Assembly (NCBI GenBank): GCA_964444735.1
Contig: CAYUIJ010000018.1
Coordinates: 1-28,858 of the forward strand
Source: Phocaeicola_A sp964444735
GTDB taxonomy: Bacteria > Bacteroidota > Bacteroidia > Bacteroidales > Bacteroidaceae
Length of the DNA stretch: 28,858 nucleotides
Reading direction: 5' to 3'
The position numbers were made by a program, and so were the translations under genes. A model generated the notes under the pieces. The model saw only the letters and a program-made list of their open reading frames with translations. It had not been told where the DNA came from and did no database searches. Shown piece by piece: positions 26,182-28,858 of this stretch; the first letter of the stretch is position 1; every line of letters begins with the position of its first letter.

Positions 26182-26357
26182 ATTCCCATACCTCTTTTAT
26201 AATTCCTCAAATCCGCACGGAGTGACCCGGTTTGGAAGCTCTTCCCGTTCGCCCGTTCACAGTCGCGAAGACATATATGCCGGTCCTCGCGAAGTTTCTG
26301 CCGGCCTTGTTTTGCAGACACATCACCATCATAGCCAAAAAGGCATGGCAAAAAAAT
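26182..26357. other. Spacer with direct repeats
   Basis: TCGCGAAG occurs at 26263 and 26287, each followed by TGCCGG (26278 and 26299). GGAAGCTCTTCC is a 12-bp palindrome (about 26234-26245). No ORF is convincing. Confidence 0.5.
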
Positions 26358-26400
26358 AAAAGCTTATAAATCTTTATAAATACAAGGTTCATAAGCTTTT
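26358..26400. terminator. Terminator between the AlkD-like gene and tdh
   Basis: AAAAGCTTAT (26358-26367) pairs with ATAAGCTTTT (26391-26400). On the minus strand it is followed by a T-rich stretch, fitting a tdh terminator; the plus side gives TTTT for the AlkD-like gene. Confidence 0.75.
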
Positions 26401-26412
26401 ATATATGGATGC

Positions 26413-27340
26413 TTATTCAGCGAATTTCTTTTTTAGTTTGTCAAGCATGTCACGTGTCATGGTATCCAGATCATATTCCGGCTTCCATCCCCATTCTTCG
26501 CGTGCGCACGTATCATCCAAAGAGTTAGGCCAGGATTCAGCGATTTCCTGACGCAAAGGATCTACTTTGTATGTCATTTCAAAATCCGGACAATATTCCT
26601 TTATCTTATTGCAGATGATCTCAGGATCAAAACTCATGGAGGCGATATTGAACGAATTACGGTGAATAAATTTAGCAGGATCCGCCTCCATGATTTCAAT
26701 AGCGGCGCGGAGTGCGTCCGGCATATACATCATATCCATGAATGTACCGGCAGCTATAGGACATTCAAATTTCTCACCTTTAGCGGCCGAGTAATAAATG
26801 TCTACCGCGTAATCAGTCGTCCCCCCGCCCGGAGGCGTTACATAAGAAATCAATCCCGGAAATCTGACAGAGCGCGTATCCACTCCGAAACGATAGAAAT
26901 AATAGTTGCTTAGCAATTCTCCGGAAACTTTAGTCACACCATACATGGTACGCGGGTTTCGCACAGTATCTTGGGGGGTTTTGTCCTTTGGGGTTTCCGG
27001 ACCGAAAGAACCAATAGAACTGGGTGTGAATACCGCACATTTCTTTTCACGCGCGACTTCAAGCGTGTTGAACAAGCCTCCTAATCCTATTTTCCATGCC
27101 AGCTGGGGTTTTGCTTCAGCGACTGCCGACAATAATGCGGCCAGATTATAGATGGTATCTATTTTGTGCATTGGTGATGTCAACAACGGCAGACGGACCG
27201 CTTTCTTTTAATTCCCCTTTGGGCTCGGCTCCAGGAATATATCCGGCGACAATATTTCCGTTTTTTAAAACTCCTCTCAATTTCATTGTAAGCTCGGAAC
27301 CTATTTGACCGGTGGAGCCGATAATCAATACGTTTTTCAT
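26413..27340 (-). pseudogene. tdh: L-threonine 3-dehydrogenase (epimerase type), frameshifted by a small deletion
   Basis: The first frame from ATG 27340 reads MKNVLIIGSTGQIGSEL (Rossmann GxxGxxG) to VVDITNAQ and stops at 27146. The remaining frame starts KIDTIYNLAALLSAVAE at about 27163 and runs to 26413 with the expected ASYGVTK-type site (MYGVTK, Tyr and Lys catalytic). Intact Bacteroidales proteins have about eight to ten residues (IAEVVSKY-like) between these blocks. Here they are missing and the frame changes, so a short deletion not divisible by three is the simplest cause, near 27160-27168. The intact enzyme oxidises threonine to 2-amino-3-ketobutyrate with NAD. An ATG for the second half exists (27186, MLTSPMHK), but it would lack the nucleotide-binding first strand. 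A TATCTTTG -7 box lies upstream at 27380-27373. Confidence 0.85.
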
Positions 27341-27372
27341 GAGGCCGTTATTGTTTAGGTTACGTTTGGACA

Positions 27373-27380
27373 CAAAGATA
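27373..27380 (-). promoter_or_regulatory. -7-like element for tdh
   Basis: TATCTTTG on the minus strand, 33 bp before the tdh start. Its presence suggests the broken gene may still be transcribed. Confidence 0.45.
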
Positions 27381-27476
27381 TGTGTTTATTTGTAATCCCA
27401 ATGCAAAAAAATGCGTTTTTTTGTTGTATGTCGAAAAAAAAGTAGAACTTTGTCACTATCTTAAATTTTTAAAGCT

Positions 27477-28664
27477 ATGTATGGTAAAATGAAGGAATTC
27501 CTTTCGAAGGAGTTGGAAAGTATTCGCGAAGCAGGGTTGTATAAGAACGAACGTATTATTACTACTCCCCAACGGGCAGATATCAAAGTCAATGCGGGGG
27601 CTGATGTGTTGAACTTCTGTGCGAACAACTATTTAGGCCTTTCAGACAACAAACGTCTGATTGACGCGGCAAAGAAAACAATGGATGCATACGGATATGG
27701 AATGTCATCCGTACGTTTCATCTGTGGGACTCAGGATCTGCACAAGCAGTTGGAAGCTGCTGTTTCTGATTATTTCAAAACTGAGGATACTATTCTTTAT
27801 GCGGCGTGTTTTGATGCGAATGGCGGTTTGTTTGAGCCGTTGTTTACAGAAGAGGATGCCATTATTTCAGACGCGTTGAATCACGCTTCTATTATTGACG
27901 GTGTCCGTTTGTGCAAAGCGAAGCGTTACAGGTATGCGAATGCCGATATGGCGGATCTGGAACGTTGCCTGCAGGAAGCTCAGGCCCAACGCCACCGTAT
28001 TATCGCTACCGATGGTGTGTTCTCAATGGATGGAAATGTGGCTCCAATGGACAAAATCTGTGAGCTGGCCGAAAAGTATGACGCCTTGGTCATGGTAGAC
28101 GAGTCTCACTCTGCCGGAGTTGTTGGTCCTACCGGACATGGAGTGGCAGAGCGGTTTGGCGTATACGGCCGTGTAGATATATTTACCGGGACATTAGGCA
28201 AGGCTTTCGGTGGCGCCATGGGCGGATTTACCACAGGACGTAAGGAAATCATTGATATGCTTCGCCAGCGTTCGCGTCCTTATTTGTTTTCTAATTCTGT
28301 CGCTCCTGCAATCGTAGGTGCCGGCTTGGAAATGTTCAGGATGCTGAAAGAAAGCAATGCCTTGCATGATAAATTGGTTGAAAACGTGACTTATTTCCGT
28401 GACAGGATGATCGCTTCCGGCTTCGATATCAAACCGACTCAGTCTGCCATTTGTGCAGTAATGTTGTATGATGCCAAGCTGTCACAGGATTTTGCCGCCC
28501 GCATGCAGGAAGAAGGCATTTATGTCACCGGCTTCTATTATCCGGTCGTGCCGAAAGGTCAGGCGCGCATCCGTGTTCAGCTTTCTGCCGGTCATGAGCG
28601 TGCTCATCTTGATAAAGCGATTGCCGCATTTGTTAAAGTGGGAAAGGAACTGGATGTTATTTGA
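27477..28664 (+). CDS. kbl: Glycine C-acetyltransferase (2-amino-3-ketobutyrate CoA ligase)
   Basis: This 395-aa PLP enzyme of the alpha-oxoamine synthase family has NFCANNYLGL at 46-55, MVDESHSAGV with the PLP-binding Asp208, and TGTLGKAFGGAMGG with the Schiff-base Lys242. It is complete at both ends, with the usual length of 395-400. It splits 2-amino-3-ketobutyrate with CoA into glycine and acetyl-CoA, the step after Tdh. The gene is divergent from tdh with 136 bp between. Because tdh is broken here, Kbl may act in the reverse direction or on other substrate, or be a gene about to decay. Codons look normal and no damage is seen. Confidence 0.95.
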   Translation: MYGKMKEFLSKELESIREAGLYKNERIITTPQRADIKVNAGADVLNFCANNYLGLSDNKRLIDAAKKTMDAYGYGMSSVRFICGTQDLHKQLEAAVSDYFKTEDTILYAACFDANGGLFEPLFTEEDAIISDALNHASIIDGVRLCKAKRYRYANADMADLERCLQEAQAQRHRIIATDGVFSMDGNVAPMDKICELAEKYDALVMVDESHSAGVVGPTGHGVAERFGVYGRVDIFTGTLGKAFGGAMGGFTTGRKEIIDMLRQRSRPYLFSNSVAPAIVGAGLEMFRMLKESNALHDKLVENVTYFRDRMIASGFDIKPTQSAICAVMLYDAKLSQDFAARMQEEGIYVTGFYYPVVPKGQARIRVQLSAGHERAHLDKAIAAFVKVGKELDVI

Positions 28665-28711
28665 CGTGAGTCCGATGAAAATATAATCGTCTGAAGATTC
28701 GGCGATACGGG

Positions 28712-28853
28712 CCGGATGCTCCGGAGAAGACTATGGAGAGGGCATGCCGCTGTGACGGCTTCCTCTCCGTGACCGGGATCCTGACGGTCAGGATATTCGT
28801 CATGGATCAGTCCGCAGGGGAAGCGGACAGACATCTCATGCCATTCCGGCATG
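28712..28853. repeat. Five consecutive short hairpins downstream of kbl
   Basis: CCGGA/TCCGG (28712-28724); GGAGAGG/CCTCTCC with inner GCCG/CGGC (28735-28768); ATCCTGA/TCAGGAT with loop CGG (28778-28794); GTCCGC/GCGGAC (28810-28828); CATGCC/GGCATG (28837-28853). The stems differ in sequence. No T tract follows any of them. The stretch runs off the window edge and shows no ORF I trust. Confidence 0.6.
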
Positions 28854-28858
28854 TCCTC

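Noticed and set aside
28604..28852. 82-aa minus-strand ORF at the right edge
   Set aside because: It overlaps the end of kbl and the hairpin run; the translation resembles no protein and the start is arbitrary.
1..28858. CRISPR arrays, IS elements or integrase genes
   Set aside because: No regularly spaced repeats, transposase or integrase motifs were found on either strand.

Overview
The window looks like the chromosome of a gut Bacteroidales bacterium, most likely Bacteroides or Phocaeicola. The evidence is: promoter-like sites of the Bacteroides type (TTTG, about 19 nt, TAnnTTTG) ahead of several genes and tRNAs; an epimerase-type L-threonine dehydrogenase gene divergent from kbl; a DPP III lipoprotein; a DUF1573 protein; and the block alaS / M23 peptidase / MerR. 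No rRNA, IS element, integrase or CRISPR array was seen. Family assignments come from reading motifs by eye, not from a search.

Left region (1-8250, minus strand): a three-gene phage-defence operon matching type 4 BREX. It runs from brxP (PP-loop PAPS-reductase-like protein with an 8-Cys ferredoxin module) to brxC (large P-loop ATPase) to pglZ (alkaline-phosphatase fold), with 4-bp overlap and 3-bp spacing. The next gene, expected to be brxL, would start at the left edge. The operon lies 72 bp downstream of a tRNA-Ser(GGA) gene on the same strand, a classical island insertion point. The main observation of the window is that brxP is interrupted by a run of nine G (7846-7854). With G9 the frame stops at once after 134 codons; with G10 or G7, or a -1 slip, a full-length protein is made (834 aa for G10). 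This may be a phase-variable or slippage-controlled switch of the whole defence system, or a sequencing error.

Middle region (8319-19100): conserved housekeeping genes. A minus-strand cluster encodes a TonB-like protein, a polyprenyl synthetase and a TatD nuclease. The plus-strand pair cmk-ispH overlaps by 4 bp. alaS has a strong terminator. Divergent from alaS is a decayed M23 peptidase that has lost its HxH catalytic segment, followed by a MerR regulator. Then come meaB and a DUF1573 exported protein.

Right region (19100-28858): a small lipoprotein; a tRNA array with intact Val(UAC) and Gly(GCC) followed by two degenerate tRNA-like sequences and a terminator; engB; a spacer with an AraC-type HTH remnant; recQ; a DPP III lipoprotein plus an AlkD-like protein in one operon; a frameshifted tdh; and an intact divergent kbl. 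Loss of tdh would uncouple the Tdh-Kbl route from threonine to glycine. The right edge holds five consecutive short hairpins with no ORF I trust. Three frame-disrupting events (brxP, M23 peptidase, tdh) in 29 kb is more than expected for housekeeping sequence. The homopolymer one could be a switch; the other two look like real deletions.
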